Shown piece by piece: positions 31,131 to 41,695 of a stretch of DNA of 64,000 bases. This DNA is from an uncultured Mycobacteriaceae bacterium (lineage in GTDB: Bacteria; Actinomycetota; Actinomycetes; Mycobacteriales; Mycobacteriaceae), in contig CADEGF010000039.1 of assembly GCA_902826815.1 (NCBI GenBank), positions 1 to 64,000 of the forward strand, given 5' to 3'. Position numbers and translations under genes: made by a program. The notes below the pieces were generated by a model. The model saw nothing but the letters and a program-made list of their open reading frames with translations. It had not been told where the DNA came from and ran no database searches. Position 1 is the first letter of the stretch, and each line of letters begins with the position of its first letter.

Positions 31131-32624
31131 ATGAGCACGAGCGATCAGGTGCGCGCGATCCTGGGCGGCACCATCCAGGCCTACAGGGCTGATCCGGCGT
31201 ACCGTCAGCGCCCCGACGTGCACAACGAGTTGGACCGGATCGGTCGCAGGCTCAACCAACCCATCCGCATCGCGCTGGCAGGCACGCTCAAGGCCGGTAA
31301 ATCGACACTGGTGAATGCGCTTGTCGGCGAAGACATCGCACCGACCGACGCCACCGAGGCGACCCGCATCGTGACGTGGTTCCGCAATGGGCCGACGCCC
31401 AAGGTCACCGCCAACCATCGCGGCGGCAGACGATCCAATGTGCCGATCGCCCGCAACGGCGGCCTGACATTCGATTTCGCCAGCCTTGACCCGGAGGACG
31501 TCGTCGACCTCGACGTCGAGTGGCCCGCGGCCGAGTTGATCGACACCACGATCATCGACACCCCGGGAACCTCGTCGCTGTCGCGGGATGTCTCGCAGCG
31601 CACCCTGCGGCTGCTGGTCCCCGAGGACGGTTTCCCACGCGTCGACGCGGTCGTGTTCCTGCTGCGGACTCTGAACGCCGCCGATATCGCACTGCTCAAG
31701 CAGATCGGCGAACTGGTCGGCGGATCGGCCGGGGCGCTCGGCGTCATCGGGGTGGCCTCCCGTGCCGACGAGATCGGCGCGGGACGCATCGACGCGATGC
31801 TTTCGGCGAGGGATGTGGCCAAGCGGTTCACCTCGGAGATGGACAAGACCGGCATCTGCCAGGCCGTCGTCCCGGTGTCGGGGCTGCTGGCGCTGACCGC
31901 GCGCACGCTGCGTCAGAGCGAGTACGTGGCGCTGGAGAAACTCGCGGGCGTGGACGCCGCCGAACTGGCCAAGGCGATGCTCTCGGTCGACCGCTTCGTC
32001 CGCGACGACTCGAAAGGCGCAGAACTGCCCGTCGACGCCGCTACCCGCGCAGCCCTGCTGCACCGGTTCGGCATGTTCGGCCTTCGCATCTCGATCGCCG
32101 TCCTGCGCGCCGGGGTGACCGACTCGGTGGGGCTGGCCGACGAGCTGCTCGAGCGCAGCGGCCTCGTCGCGCTGCGCGACGTCATCGACCAGCAGTTCGC
32201 GCAGCGCTCGGATCTGCTGAAGGCGCATACGGCGCTGTTGTCCCTGCGTCAGATCGTGGAGAGCAACCCGATCTATGCGACGCCCCACATCCTTGCCGAC
32301 ATCGACCCGTTGCTTGCCGACACGCACGCCTTCGAGGAGTTACGCCTGCTGAGCCAATTACGCTCGCGCCACACGACTTTGAACGATGACGAGATGGCGT
32401 CGCTGCGCCGCATCATCGGCGGTTCCGGCACCGACGTGGCCAGCAGGCTCGGCCTGGCGCCCGACGATCCGTACGACGGGCCGCGTGCCGCATTCGCGGC
32501 CGCGCAGCGGTGGCGGCGGCGTGCGGACCATCCGCTCAACGATCCGTTCACCACCCGTGCATGCCGGGCGGCCGTGCGCAGCGCGGAGGCGATGGTCGCC
32601 GACTACTCGGCCCGCGGCCGCTGA
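31131..32624 (+). CDS. iniC: IniC, dynamin-family GTPase
   Basis: The 497-residue protein has a GTPase domain with G1 GTLKAGKSTLVNALVG, a Thr switch (PTDATEATRIVT), G3 DTPGTSS and an altered G4 (ASRADE in place of TKxD). A helical C-terminal half without an obvious membrane loop follows. It is the third gene of the iniBAC operon, 55 bp after iniA. ATG 31131 is chosen over an in-frame TTG at 31122. It ends 11 bp from the convergent gene at 32636-33163. Confidence 0.9.
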   Translation: MSTSDQVRAILGGTIQAYRADPAYRQRPDVHNELDRIGRRLNQPIRIALAGTLKAGKSTLVNALVGEDIAPTDATEATRIVTWFRNGPTPKVTANHRGGRRSNVPIARNGGLTFDFASLDPEDVVDLDVEWPAAELIDTTIIDTPGTSSLSRDVSQRTLRLLVPEDGFPRVDAVVFLLRTLNAADIALLKQIGELVGGSAGALGVIGVASRADEIGAGRIDAMLSARDVAKRFTSEMDKTGICQAVVPVSGLLALTARTLRQSEYVALEKLAGVDAAELAKAMLSVDRFVRDDSKGAELPVDAATRAALLHRFGMFGLRISIAVLRAGVTDSVGLADELLERSGLVALRDVIDQQFAQRSDLLKAHTALLSLRQIVESNPIYATPHILADIDPLLADTHAFEELRLLSQLRSRHTTLNDDEMASLRRIIGGSGTDVASRLGLAPDDPYDGPRAAFAAAQRWRRRADHPLNDPFTTRACRAAVRSAEAMVADYSARGR

Positions 32625-32635
32625 GCCGCGCAGCG

Positions 32636-33163
32636 TTATCCGCCCGGTAGCGGAATCGGCGGGATCTGCGGGATCTGGGGCACCTGCGGGTTGCTCGGCG
32701 GCGGTGTCACCGTTTCGGTGACGGTGCTTGTGCTGGTGCTCGTGCTGACCGACGGGCTCGACTCGGTCGTCGTCTCCGTGGTCGTCGTCTCGCTGGTCGA
32801 CGGCGTCGTCTCCGTGATGGTCGGCGGCGGTGGCGGTGCCTGGGTGACGGTCTGCGTCGGCGCGACTTCCGGCGCGGACGACGTCGACGTCGACGTCGTC
32901 GTCGTGGTGGTGGTCGTCGCCTCGGTGCTGCCCGACGAATCGTCGGACATCAGGCTCACGGCCAACCACACGATCAGCGCGACCAGGATCGCTATGAGGG
33001 CGCCGAATCCGATCAGCGCGGGAGGTTTGCGGTACCAGGATGTCGGCTCTTCCGGCGGTTCGCCCGGCTGCTGATAACCGCCGGGGTCGCCGTAGTTGGC
33101 CGCGTAGGCGGTGGGCTCACTGTCCGAGTAGTAGTTCGGGTCTTCGGGTCCATTTCCAGCCAC
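32636..33163 (-). CDS. Single-span membrane protein with Thr/Ser-rich tail
   Basis: The 175-residue protein has a cytoplasmic Tyr/Pro/Asp-rich N-terminus (DPNYYSDSEPTAYAANYGDP), one transmembrane helix (ALIGFGALIAILVALIVWLAVSL, about 49-71), then an extracellular Thr/Ser block and a Val/Pro-rich end. No family is recognised. GTG 33163 is chosen, with GTG 33169 as alternative. The gene is the last of a minus-strand trio (33659-34591, 33183-33653, this one). The tail composition is the same as in Hsp70-like protein B, suggesting cell-wall spanning. Confidence 0.65.
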   Translation of the reverse strand: MAGNGPEDPNYYSDSEPTAYAANYGDPGGYQQPGEPPEEPTSWYRKPPALIGFGALIAILVALIVWLAVSLMSDDSSGSTEATTTTTTTTSTSTSSAPEVAPTQTVTQAPPPPPTITETTPSTSETTTTETTTESSPSVSTSTSTSTVTETVTPPPSNPQVPQIPQIPPIPLPGG

Positions 33164-33182
33164 GGGCACCGATAGTAGGCGC

Positions 33183-33653
33183 TCAGCCGAGTGGTCCTGG
33201 ACCCAGTGTGCGGGTGATGTTGAAACGCGGGCGTCGAGAAGTGGGGCCGCCGGGGTTGTCGTCGTCCTCACGCTGGCGGGGCCGCGTATAGGTCGGCCTG
33301 CTGCTCTCACTGCTGCCGCTGCTGGTGGTCTCCGACGAACCCGAGGTCGTCGGAGGGGGCGGCGGTCCGTTGATCTCGGTGGTGGAAACCTTCGGGGTAC
33401 TGGTGATGGTCGGGGTTGTGGTCGTCGCGGAGGTCGCCGATTCCGTGGTCTCGGAGAACGACGGGTCGACGAAGTCCATCGGCGCGCCGGCGGGCTCGTC
33501 ACCTCCGCTCACGAACATCACCGCTGCGACAAGGACGCCGATGACGGCGATGCCTGCGACGCTTGCGCCGATGACCGCGCGCGGGGAGTTGTGCCACGGC
33601 TCCTCTGCGGGCTCGCGGAGCTCGTCGTCAACGTCGGGACCCGTCACGGCCAC
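33183..33653 (-). CDS. Single-span membrane protein with Ser/Thr-rich tail
   Basis: The 156-residue protein has an acidic cytoplasmic N-terminus (GPDVDDELREPAEEPWHN), a transmembrane helix (AVIGASVAGIAVIGVLVAAVMF, about 26-47), then an extracellular Thr/Ser/Pro-rich stretch and a basic end (SRRPRFNITRTLG). GTG 33653 sits 5 bp after the stop of the upstream F420-type oxidoreductase gene, implying coupled translation. GTG 33647 is an alternative start. No enzyme domain is present. It resembles its downstream neighbour in plan but not clearly in sequence. Confidence 0.65.
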   Translation of the reverse strand: MAVTGPDVDDELREPAEEPWHNSPRAVIGASVAGIAVIGVLVAAVMFVSGGDEPAGAPMDFVDPSFSETTESATSATTTTPTITSTPKVSTTEINGPPPPPTTSGSSETTSSGSSESSRPTYTRPRQREDDDNPGGPTSRRPRFNITRTLGPGPLG

Positions 33654-33658
33654 CGATG

Positions 33659-34591
33659 TTAGTCCAGCGCAGGGATTACCTCCGCGGCGAACAGGTCGAG
33701 GTGATCGAGGTCGGCCATATCCAGAAGCTGCAGGTAGACCCGTTGCACGCCGATCTCGACGAACGGGGCGAGCTTGTCGACGATCTCGCTCGGAGTGCCG
33801 ACCAACGGCGAATCGCCGCGGAGTTCGTCGGCCTCGCGCCCGATCGCCGCGGCCCGCGCAGCCACCTGGGCGTCGTCGCGTCCTGCACACAGCACGAATG
33901 CCGCCGAATACGTCAGGGAGTCCGCGGGCCGCCCCGCATCGGCGACGGCGGCGCGCACGCGGTCATAGGTGGTCGCCATGCCGTCCACCGGCATGAAGGG
34001 GGCATTGAACTCGGCGGCGAACTTCGCGGCGAGCGCGGGGGTCCGCTTGGGGCCTGCGCCGCCGATGATGATGGGCGGATGCGGCCGTTGCACCGGTTTG
34101 GGCAGCGCAGGCGAGTCCGCGACAGACTGGTGCTTGCCTGCGTAGTCGAAGGTCTCACCGACCGGCGTCGTCCAGAGTCCGGTGATGATGTCGAGTTGTT
34201 CGCGTAGCCGCTCGAACCGTTCGCCCAGCGGCGGGAAGGGGATGGCGTACGCCTTGTGCTCCGCCTCGAACCAGCCTGCGCCAAGGCCCAATTCGACGCG
34301 ACCGCCGCTCATCTCGTCGACCTGCGCAACTGATACCGCGAGGGGGCCCGGGTAGCGGAAGGTGGCGGAGGTGACCATGGTGCCGAGCCGGATCGAGGAA
34401 GTCTCGCGGGCAATTCCGGCAAGCGTCACCCACGAATCGGTTGGCCCTGGCAGCCCGTCGCCGCTCATCGCCACGTAGTGGTCGGATCGGAAGAACGCCG
34501 AATAGCCCAGTGCCTCTGCGGCTTTGGCGACAGCAAGCTGGTCGGCGTAGCTAGCGCCCTGCTGGGGTTCGACGAATGCGCGGAAATCCAT
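33659..34591 (-). CDS. LLM-class F420-dependent oxidoreductase
   Basis: The 310-residue protein is a TIM-barrel luciferase-like monooxygenase-family enzyme. Signature parts are EALGYSAFFRSDHYV, DSWVTLAGIARETSSIRLGT, the VSVAQVDEMSGGRVELGLGAGWFEAEH block and the C-terminal LAKFAAEFNAPF and IGGAGPKRTP segments. Mycobacterial members mostly use coenzyme F420 for hydride transfer; the substrate cannot be read from sequence. It is the first gene of the minus-strand trio and divergent from the ureohydrolase gene. Confidence 0.85.
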   Translation of the reverse strand: MDFRAFVEPQQGASYADQLAVAKAAEALGYSAFFRSDHYVAMSGDGLPGPTDSWVTLAGIARETSSIRLGTMVTSATFRYPGPLAVSVAQVDEMSGGRVELGLGAGWFEAEHKAYAIPFPPLGERFERLREQLDIITGLWTTPVGETFDYAGKHQSVADSPALPKPVQRPHPPIIIGGAGPKRTPALAAKFAAEFNAPFMPVDGMATTYDRVRAAVADAGRPADSLTYSAAFVLCAGRDDAQVAARAAAIGREADELRGDSPLVGTPSEIVDKLAPFVEIGVQRVYLQLLDMADLDHLDLFAAEVIPALD

Positions 34592-34746
34592 GCCTTCAGC
34601 CTAGGGCTCGTCAACCTAATGGGTGGATTTGTGCAATCGCTCAAAGGCGCCCTCGAGGGTTTAGTCCATTGTGTCCTCGCATAACACGCTTACCGGGGTT
34701 GATGCTGGCAGCAGAACACCCCGCGAGTCGGAAGGCCGGAATACGA

Positions 34747-35748
34747 ATGAGCACGCGAGACGGAATCATCGGCGCTGTGCCCGCTACACAGATTCCCCGT
34801 TACGCGGGCAAGGGCACCTTCGCCCGGATCGCCGACATCCATGAGGTGTCCGACTACGACATCGCGATCCTCGGTGTGCCGTTCGACGGGGGCACCTCGT
34901 ACCGGCCTGGCGCGCGATTCGGCCCGATGGCGGTGCGCCAAGCGGCGCGCACGCTACGCCCGGGCTACCACGTCGAACTCGGGGTGGCCCCGTTGGAGCA
35001 CGTACAAGTGGTCGACGCCGGCGACGTGACGGTTACCCCGTACGACATCACCGAAGCCTGCCGCCAGATTCAGAATCACGCCGCCGACATCCTGGCAGGC
35101 GGCGACCGGCGGATCGTGTCCATCGGTGGCGACCACACCATCGCGTTGCCGAATCTGCGCGCCCTTCATGCCAAACACGGTCCCATTGCGCTGGTTCATT
35201 TCGATGCCCACCTTGATACCTGGGATACCTATTTCAACGCCCCGGTGACCCACGGCACGATCTTCCGGCGGGCTTTCGAGGAGGGTCTGCTCATCGAGGA
35301 CCACTCGATTCACATCGGGATCCGCGGCCCGGTCTACGACCAGATGGACCTCGACGATGACGCCAGGATGGGGTTCAAGATCATCAGGGCAGGCGACCTC
35401 GACGTGTTGGGAATCGAGGCGGCGGTCGACGTCATACGCCGCCGGGTAGACGACGTACCGGTGTATTTGTCCATCGACATCGACGTGCTCGACCCGGCGT
35501 TCGCGCCGGGCACCGGAACCCCCGAGTCGGGTGGGCTGACGGCGCGCGAGCTGCTACGCATGCTGCGCAAGATGACTGGCCTGAACATCGTCGGCGGCGA
35601 TGTGGTCGAGGTGGCCCCCGCCTACGACCACGCCGAAATCACCTCCGTGGCAGCGGCGACAGTGGTCTTCGACATCGTCAGCCTGATGGTCGCACGCACC
35701 CGCGCCGGTCTGCCCGTCAACGGTGAGGTTGTCAGCACGTCCACGTAA
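34747..35748 (+). CDS. Agmatinase-family ureohydrolase
   Basis: The 333-residue binuclear metal hydrolase has all metal ligands of the arginase/agmatinase family visible: His130 (GGDH), Asp153, His155 and Asp157 (DAHLD), and Asp244 and Asp246 (SIDIDVLDP). The APGTGTPESGGL loop fits agmatinase, guanidinobutyrase and related guanidino-acid hydrolases. It releases urea from a guanidino compound. The gene stands immediately before the glycine riboswitch and glycine-cleavage genes, so a substrate giving glycine plus urea (guanidinoacetate) is an attractive but untested idea; agmatine and guanidinobutyrate are alternatives. A GGAAGG site precedes the ATG. Confidence 0.88.
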   Translation: MSTRDGIIGAVPATQIPRYAGKGTFARIADIHEVSDYDIAILGVPFDGGTSYRPGARFGPMAVRQAARTLRPGYHVELGVAPLEHVQVVDAGDVTVTPYDITEACRQIQNHAADILAGGDRRIVSIGGDHTIALPNLRALHAKHGPIALVHFDAHLDTWDTYFNAPVTHGTIFRRAFEEGLLIEDHSIHIGIRGPVYDQMDLDDDARMGFKIIRAGDLDVLGIEAAVDVIRRRVDDVPVYLSIDIDVLDPAFAPGTGTPESGGLTARELLRMLRKMTGLNIVGGDVVEVAPAYDHAEITSVAAATVVFDIVSLMVARTRAGLPVNGEVVSTST

Positions 35749-35789
35749 CCCAGTAGCATCGTCGATACAACTCAATATGCCGCTGACGT

Positions 35790-35965
35790 GTTGCGGGAGA
35801 ACCTCCGTTTTCGGAGGCGCCGTAGGAGCAACTCCTCCCCGGGAATCTCTCAGGCCCAATACCGCGACGTCGAGGCAACTCTGGAGAACAGCGCACGCGC
35901 GCTTACCGAAGGGGAACGGCGCAGCCGCGCTCAAACTCTCAGGTCTCAAGGACAGAGCGGGGAGG
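35790..35965 (+). promoter_or_regulatory. Tandem glycine riboswitch
   Basis: Two gcvT-type aptamers lie in series. The first (about 35790-35872) carries GCGGGAGA, CCGTAGGAGCAACTCC and AATCTCTCAGGCCCAATACCGC. The second (about 35875-35965) carries CTCTGGAGA, ACCGAAGGGG, AAACTCTCAGGTCTCAAGGA and CAGAGCGGGG. These are the conserved cores of the glycine class, which binds glycine and turns on glycine-cleavage genes. The gcvP ATG follows about 54 bp later. Confidence 0.93.
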
Positions 35966-36018
35966 TGTCACCACAACTCGCGTTGGATAAGCCGACGCCA
36001 GGAGACCGGAGTCACCTC

Positions 36019-38901
36019 ATGACCGACAGCACCGTAACTGTCAACGACGACAACAGCTTCCGCGCCCGTCACATCGGCCCCGACCGTGCTGCGCATGCCC
36101 ACATGCTCGACGTCCTCGGATATCCGTCCGTCGACGCGTTGATAAACGCGGCCGTGCCCCATCAGATCCGCTGGGCGGAAGGGCTGCGACTGCCCGCCGC
36201 GCGATCTGAGCAGCAGGTGCTCGACGCGCTGCGCACCCTGGCCGAACGCAATGAAACGCGCGTCCAGATGATCGGCCTCGGCTACTTCGACACCATCACC
36301 CCGGCGGTACTGAGGCGCAACATGCTCGAGTCACCTGCCTGGTACACCGCCTACACGCCGTACCAGCCGGAGATCTCCCAGGGCAGGCTCGAGGCGCTGC
36401 TGACGTTCCAGACTGTCATCGAGGATCTCACCGCCCTACCGGTCGCGGGCGCCTCGCTGCTCGACGAGGCCACCGCGGTGATGGAGGCGGTGCTGTTGAT
36501 GCGCCGCGCCGGCAAGTCCACATCCAAGTCCAATCGTGTTGTGCTCGATGCCGATTGCCTGCCGCAGACGCTGGCGGTGGTACGCGGCCGGGCCGCCGCC
36601 GTCGGGATCGAGGTGCTCGTGGTCGACACGACAAAGGGCATGCCCGACGATGACGCGTTCGGCGTGGTGTTGCAGTCGCCCGGCGCCAGCGGCGCGGTAC
36701 GCAATCTCACTCCGCTGATCACCGCGGCGCACGACCGCGGCATGCTGGCAGCGGTCGCGGCCGATCTGCTTTCGCTGACGTTGGTGGCGGCCCCTGGTGA
36801 CCAGGGCGCCGATATCGCCGTGGGCTCGGCGCAGCGGTTCGGGGTGCCGCTGTTCTTCGGTGGTCCGCACGCGGGATACATGGCGGTCCGCTCCGGGTTG
36901 GAACGCATGCTGCCAGGACGCCTTGTCGGCGTTTCCGTCGATGTTGACGGTAAACCCGCGTACCGACTCGCGCTGCAGACCCGTGAACAACACATCCGCA
37001 GAGACAAGGCGACCAGCAACATCTGCACCGCGCAGGCCCTATTGGCCAACGTCGCGGCAATGTATGCCGCCTACCACGGTCCGGAAGGGTTGCGCGCCAT
37101 CGCAACCCGGGCCCACCGTCACGCCGTCGCGCTTGCGGCCGGGTTGCGGGCCACGGGCCATGAGATCGTTCACGACCAGTTCTTCGACACGGTGATGGTG
37201 CGGGTGCCTGCCCGCGCCCAACAGGTCGTTGCGGCAGCCGACAGTGCGGGTATCAACCTGCGTCTGGTCGACGCCGACCACATCGGCATCTCCTGTGACG
37301 AGTGCACCACTGACGAGGTGATCCGGAGCGTGCTCAGTGCATTCGGCGCCACACCCGCCGCGATCGTCGACGATCCGCACGCCCTACCACCCGATGCGCT
37401 CCGTACGTCGGAGTATCTGACACATCCGGTGTTTCACCGGCACAGGTCGGAAACAGCAATGATGCGTTTCCTGCGGGAACTCTCCGACAAGGACCTCGCG
37501 CTGGACCGCACGATGATCCCGCTCGGTTCCTGCACGATGAAGCTCAATGCCGCTGCCGAGATGGAACCGGTCAGCTGGCCCGGGTTCGCCGGAGTGCACC
37601 CGTACGCACCCGCAGAACAGACTGCGGGATATCTCGAGCTGATCGGCGACCTGGAATCCTGGTTGGCTGAGATCACCGGATACGACCGAGTTTCTCTGCA
37701 GCCCAACGCCGGATCCCAGGGTGAGCTCGCAGGCTTGCTGGCCGTCAACGCCTACCACCGGTCTCGTGGTGAGCTCAACCGCGATGTCTGTCTGATCCCA
37801 CAGTCGGCGCACGGTACCAATGCAGCCTCAGCGGTGCTTGCGGGTATGCGCGTGGTCGTGGTGCAGACGGCCCCCAACGGCAATATCGATATCAACGATC
37901 TGAAGTCGAAGCTGGCCGCGCACGAGGGCAGCGTCGGGGCGATCATGCTCACCTACCCGTCCACCCACGGCGTCTACGAGAGCGATGTGCGAACAGTGTG
38001 CGATCTCGTCCATTGCGCCGGCGGGCAGGTTTACGTCGACGGGGCCAACCTGAATGCTCTTGTCGGACTCGCAAAACCGGGCGAGTTCGGCGGGGATGTA
38101 TCGCATCTGAACCTGCACAAGACCTTCTGCATACCCCACGGCGGGGGTGGCCCCGGGGTCGGGCCGGTCGCCGTTCGGTCTCACCTGGCGCCCTTCCTAC
38201 CCGGCGACCCACTGGCCGCCGCAGGGCCCGCCCCCGTGTCGGCGGCCAATCACGGATCGGCGGGCATTCTGCCGATCACATGGGCCTACCTGGCCCTGAT
38301 GGGACCGGACGGGCTGACGGGCGCGACCAAGGCCGCGGTGCTGGCAGCCAATTATCTCGCCACCTCGCTGTCGGCCTGCTACCCGGTGCTCTACACCGGC
38401 GAAACCGGACTGGTCGCCCACGAATGCATCCTCGATCTGCGTGAGATCACCAAACGCACCGGGGTGACGGCGGAGGATGTCGCAAAACGGTTGATCGACT
38501 ATGGCTTTCACGCCCCGACGCTGTCATTTCCTGTCAACGGCACGCTCATGGTGGAACCCACCGAATCGGAGGACCTGGCCGAGTTGGACCGGTTCGTCAC
38601 AGCGATGATCTGCATCCACGACGAGATCAGCCGGGTCGATTCCGGGGAGTGGACGCTGGAACAGAGCCCGTTGCGCCAGGCGCCGCACACCGCCGAGCAG
38701 GTCACCGCCGCAGAGTGGCTGCTGCCGTACAGCAGGCACTACGCCGCGTATCCCGTTGCCACCCTGCGACTCAACAAGTACTGGCCGCCCGTTCGCCGTA
38801 TCGACGGTGTGCACGGCGACCGCAATCTCGCCTGCTCGTGCCCGGCGCCGGAGGCGTTCCAGACCGATGAGGCGCAGATCCTCGAGGAGGCCTTCGCATG
38901 A
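36019..38901 (+). CDS. gcvP: Glycine dehydrogenase (decarboxylating), P protein
   Basis: The 960-residue PLP enzyme of the glycine cleavage system has the N-terminal FRARHIGP motif, the MIGLGYFDT and [14 protein letters not shown] segments, and the C-terminal half with Lys701 of [16 protein letters not shown] as the PLP lysine. It decarboxylates glycine and passes the aminomethyl group to lipoyl-GcvH. ATG 36019 is correct: the frame stays open upstream through the whole riboswitch, which would wrongly extend the protein by 77 codons. The gene is under riboswitch control and overlaps gcvT by 4 bp. Confidence 0.96.
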   Translation: MTDSTVTVNDDNSFRARHIGPDRAAHAHMLDVLGYPSVDALINAAVPHQIRWAEGLRLPAARSEQQVLDALRTLAERNETRVQMIGLGYFDTITPAVLRRNMLESPAWYTAYTPYQPEISQGRLEALLTFQTVIEDLTALPVAGASLLDEATAVMEAVLLMRRAGKSTSKSNRVVLDADCLPQTLAVVRGRAAAVGIEVLVVDTTKGMPDDDAFGVVLQSPGASGAVRNLTPLITAAHDRGMLAAVAADLLSLTLVAAPGDQGADIAVGSAQRFGVPLFFGGPHAGYMAVRSGLERMLPGRLVGVSVDVDGKPAYRLALQTREQHIRRDKATSNICTAQALLANVAAMYAAYHGPEGLRAIATRAHRHAVALAAGLRATGHEIVHDQFFDTVMVRVPARAQQVVAAADSAGINLRLVDADHIGISCDECTTDEVIRSVLSAFGATPAAIVDDPHALPPDALRTSEYLTHPVFHRHRSETAMMRFLRELSDKDLALDRTMIPLGSCTMKLNAAAEMEPVSWPGFAGVHPYAPAEQTAGYLELIGDLESWLAEITGYDRVSLQPNAGSQGELAGLLAVNAYHRSRGELNRDVCLIPQSAHGTNAASAVLAGMRVVVVQTAPNGNIDINDLKSKLAAHEGSVGAIMLTYPSTHGVYESDVRTVCDLVHCAGGQVYVDGANLNALVGLAKPGEFGGDVSHLNLHKTFCIPHGGGGPGVGPVAVRSHLAPFLPGDPLAAAGPAPVSAANHGSAGILPITWAYLALMGPDGLTGATKAAVLAANYLATSLSACYPVLYTGETGLVAHECILDLREITKRTGVTAEDVAKRLIDYGFHAPTLSFPVNGTLMVEPTESEDLAELDRFVTAMICIHDEISRVDSGEWTLEQSPLRQAPHTAEQVTAAEWLLPYSRHYAAYPVATLRLNKYWPPVRRIDGVHGDRNLACSCPAPEAFQTDEAQILEEAFA

Positions 38902-40016
38902 CCACTGAACTCACGCCGGCTTCGCCTCTGCTCGACGAGCATCGGGAACTCGGTGCGACATTCACCGATTTCGCCGGGTGGTCGATGCCGCTGAGATACG
39001 GCAGCGAACTCGCCGAACACCGGACGGTGCGCGAATCCGCTGGCCTGTTCGACCTGTCTCATATGGGCGAGATCGCCGTGACCGGCCCGCAATCCGCCGA
39101 GGCATTGGACTTCGCGCTGGTCGGTGAGGCGTCCAAGATAGCCGTCGGAAGAGCCAAGTACTCGCTGATCTGCGACACCGACGGCGGTGTTATCGACGAC
39201 CTTGTGGTGTACCGGCTCAGGGATGAAGACTTTCTCGTCGTAGCCAACGCTGCCAACGCTGACCCGGTCGCACACGAACTGGTCTTGCGGGCACAGGAAT
39301 TCGACGCACTCGTGGACGATCAATCAGCGCAAACCGCCTTGATTGCCGTACAGGGGCCTGCCTCGGAGGGCATCGTGGCCTCGCTCGTGCCGGACGGCCA
39401 ACGCGAAGCAGTCAGGGAGCTGAAGTACTACTCGGTGATCGACGCACGGGTAGACGGTATCGATGTGCTGCTGGCTCGCACCGGCTACACCGGCGAAGAC
39501 GGCTTCGAACTGTATGTGTCCAACGCGCGGGCTGTGGCACTGTGGCGGTCCCTCCTAGCTGCCGCCAGGGCCGCAGGTGGGTCGCCCGCAGGCCTGGCCA
39601 GTCGCGACACCTTGCGGCTGGAGGCCGGGATGGCGCTCTACGGGCATGAACTCAGCCAGGCGACGAATCCCTACCAGGCTGGTCTCGGCAAGGTGGTGAA
39701 GCTCGGCAAGAACTTCGTGGGTCGCGATGCTCTGCAACATGTTTCCGAGCTGTCGACGGATCTGGTTCTTGTCGGGCTGAAGGGCTCGACACGAAGGGCG
39801 GCCAGGCCCGGTTACACCGTTCACCAGAGCTCCGCCGGAGCCGCGGTGGGAACAGTCACGTCGGGGGCCTTGTCGCCGACCCTTGGCTATCCGATCGCGC
39901 TGGCCTATCTCGACGCCACCCTCGCCGAGCCGGGGACCGTTGTGAATGTCGACATCCGCGGCTGCCGTGAGCAGTTCGAAGTCACCCCGACGCCGTTCTA
40001 CCGCCGTAAGCGATAG
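38898..40016 (+). CDS. gcvT: Aminomethyltransferase, T protein
   Basis: The 372-residue tetrahydrofolate enzyme opens with [20 protein letters not shown], followed by DLSHMGEI, the [20 protein letters not shown] block and the [12 protein letters not shown] motif. It releases ammonia from aminomethyl-lipoyl GcvH and forms 5,10-methylene-THF. It begins inside the end of gcvP (ATGA overlap) and is 9 bp before gcvH. Confidence 0.95.
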   Translation: MTTELTPASPLLDEHRELGATFTDFAGWSMPLRYGSELAEHRTVRESAGLFDLSHMGEIAVTGPQSAEALDFALVGEASKIAVGRAKYSLICDTDGGVIDDLVVYRLRDEDFLVVANAANADPVAHELVLRAQEFDALVDDQSAQTALIAVQGPASEGIVASLVPDGQREAVRELKYYSVIDARVDGIDVLLARTGYTGEDGFELYVSNARAVALWRSLLAAARAAGGSPAGLASRDTLRLEAGMALYGHELSQATNPYQAGLGKVVKLGKNFVGRDALQHVSELSTDLVLVGLKGSTRRAARPGYTVHQSSAGAAVGTVTSGALSPTLGYPIALAYLDATLAEPGTVVNVDIRGCREQFEVTPTPFYRRKR

Positions 40017-40025
40017 GGGATCATC

Positions 40026-40430
40026 ATGGCTGACAACACGTTTCCCAATGATCGCAGCTACACCGAGGACCATGAATGGGTGCTGATCGCGCCTGGCTCC
40101 GCACTACCCGATACACCGGTGAAAGTCGGAATCACCTCCGTCGCCGCCGCAGCGCTGGGTGATCTGGTCTTCATCGACCTGCCCGAGGCCGGATCATCCG
40201 TCGCCACAGGCGAAGCCTGCGGTGAGGTGGAATCGACCAAGACGGTGTCGGAGCTGATTCCGCCGGTCAGCGGCACTGTCACAACAGTCAACTCGGCCGC
40301 CGTGGACGACCCCACCGTCGTCACCTCCGACCCCTACGGCGCCGGCTGGCTGTTCGAGGTGGCGGCGACCGCGGCGGGAACACTGCTGACCGCGACCGAA
40401 TACGCAGAGATGAATGGAGTTTCGTCATGA
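40026..40430 (+). CDS. gcvH: Glycine cleavage H protein
   Basis: The 134-residue lipoyl carrier has the family's YTEDHEWV start, the [20 protein letters not shown] strand set and the lipoylation site Lys72 in VESTKTVSE. It shuttles the aminomethyl group between GcvP, GcvT and Lpd. An AGGGGATC-type binding site precedes the ATG; the stop overlaps the glyA start by 4 bp. Confidence 0.95.
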   Translation: MADNTFPNDRSYTEDHEWVLIAPGSALPDTPVKVGITSVAAAALGDLVFIDLPEAGSSVATGEACGEVESTKTVSELIPPVSGTVTTVNSAAVDDPTVVTSDPYGAGWLFEVAATAAGTLLTATEYAEMNGVSS

Positions 40431-41695
40431 CCATCCTCGACGAGCGCCTCGCCGATTTCGACCCAGAGGTCGCGTCGGCGATCGGCGACGAACTGCAGCG
40501 GCAGCGAGTCGGCCTGGAAATGATCGCGTCGGAGAACCACGCTCCGCTCGCGGTTATGCAGGCGCAAGGTTCTGTGTTGACCAACAAGTACGCCGAAGGG
40601 TATCCGGGGCGCAGGTACTACGGCGGCTGCGAACACATCGACGTGATCGAGCGCCTCGCCATCGACCGGGTGAAGACGCTCTTCGGCGCGGAATTCGCCA
40701 ACGTGCAACCGCATTCAGGTGCGCAGGCCAACGCCGCGGTGACGCACGCACTGATCAAACCCGGCGACACGATTCTCGGGCTGTCACTGGACTGCGGCGG
40801 GCACCTGACGCACGGCATGCGACTGAACTTCTCCGGCAAGCTGTACAACGTCGCCGCGTACGGGGTGTCCGAGGAGGACTACCTCATCGACATGGAAACC
40901 GTTGCCGAGGCAGCCCGTCTACACCGGCCGCAGCTGATCATCGCCGGCTGGTCGGCTTACCCGCGTCAGCTCGACTTTGCCCGGTTCCGGGAGATCGCCG
41001 ACGAGGTCGGTGCGTACCTGATGGTGGACATGGCCCATTTCGCGGGACTGGTTGCCACCGGGCTGCATCCGTCACCGGTGCCGCACGCCCACATCGTCAC
41101 CTCCACGACCCACAAGACGCTCGGCGGTCCGCGCGGCGGCGTCATCCTGACCCGCGATGCCGACATCGCCAAGAAGATCAACTCGGCTGTCTTCCCCGGC
41201 CAGCAGGGCGGACCGCTGGAACACGTCGTGGCCGCCAAGGCCGTCGGATTCAAGATGGCCGCCCAGCCGGAATTCGTTGAACGGCAACGACGATGCCTTC
41301 AGGGCGCGCAGATTCTCGCCGCCCGGCTGAGTCAACCCGACGTGAAGGAAGCAGGGATCACGGTCCTCACCGGCGGGACGGATGTGCACCTCGTGCTGGT
41401 GGATCTGCGCAACGCAGATATCGACGGGCAGCAGGCCGAGGACCGGCTCGATGCCGTCGGTATCACCGTCAACCGCAATGCGGTGCCGTTCGACCCGCGG
41501 CCGCCGATGGTGACGTCCGGACTGCGCATCGGCACACCGGCGCTGGCCGCCCGCGGGTTTGGCGACGAGGACTTCGCCCGCGTCGCCGACGTCATTGCGG
41601 CCGCACTGATCGCCGCGCCGGGCGCCGAGATCGATCACCTTGCCGCTCAGGTTCACCAGTTGGCCGAGAAGTTCCCCCTCTACCCGGAGCTGTGA
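40427..41695 (+). CDS. glyA: Serine hydroxymethyltransferase
   Basis: The 422-residue PLP enzyme has [37 protein letters not shown] and the cofactor Lys230 in [12 protein letters not shown]. It joins glycine and methylene-THF to serine, the step after glycine cleavage. This copy lies inside the riboswitch-controlled glycine operon, so it is probably a dedicated catabolic paralogue in addition to the housekeeping gene expected elsewhere. It overlaps gcvH by 4 bp and sdaA by 1 bp. Confidence 0.95.
   Translation: MTILDERLADFDPEVASAIGDELQRQRVGLEMIASENHAPLAVMQAQGSVLTNKYAEGYPGRRYYGGCEHIDVIERLAIDRVKTLFGAEFANVQPHSGAQANAAVTHALIKPGDTILGLSLDCGGHLTHGMRLNFSGKLYNVAAYGVSEEDYLIDMETVAEAARLHRPQLIIAGWSAYPRQLDFARFREIADEVGAYLMVDMAHFAGLVATGLHPSPVPHAHIVTSTTHKTLGGPRGGVILTRDADIAKKINSAVFPGQQGGPLEHVVAAKAVGFKMAAQPEFVERQRRCLQGAQILAARLSQPDVKEAGITVLTGGTDVHLVLVDLRNADIDGQQAEDRLDAVGITVNRNAVPFDPRPPMVTSGLRIGTPALAARGFGDEDFARVADVIAAALIAAPGAEIDHLAAQVHQLAEKFPLYPEL

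Noticed and set aside
35788..36018. In-frame N-terminal extension of GcvP by 77 codons
   Set aside because: The stretch is the tandem glycine riboswitch; GcvP homology starts at ATG 36019, which has a GGAG-type site upstream.
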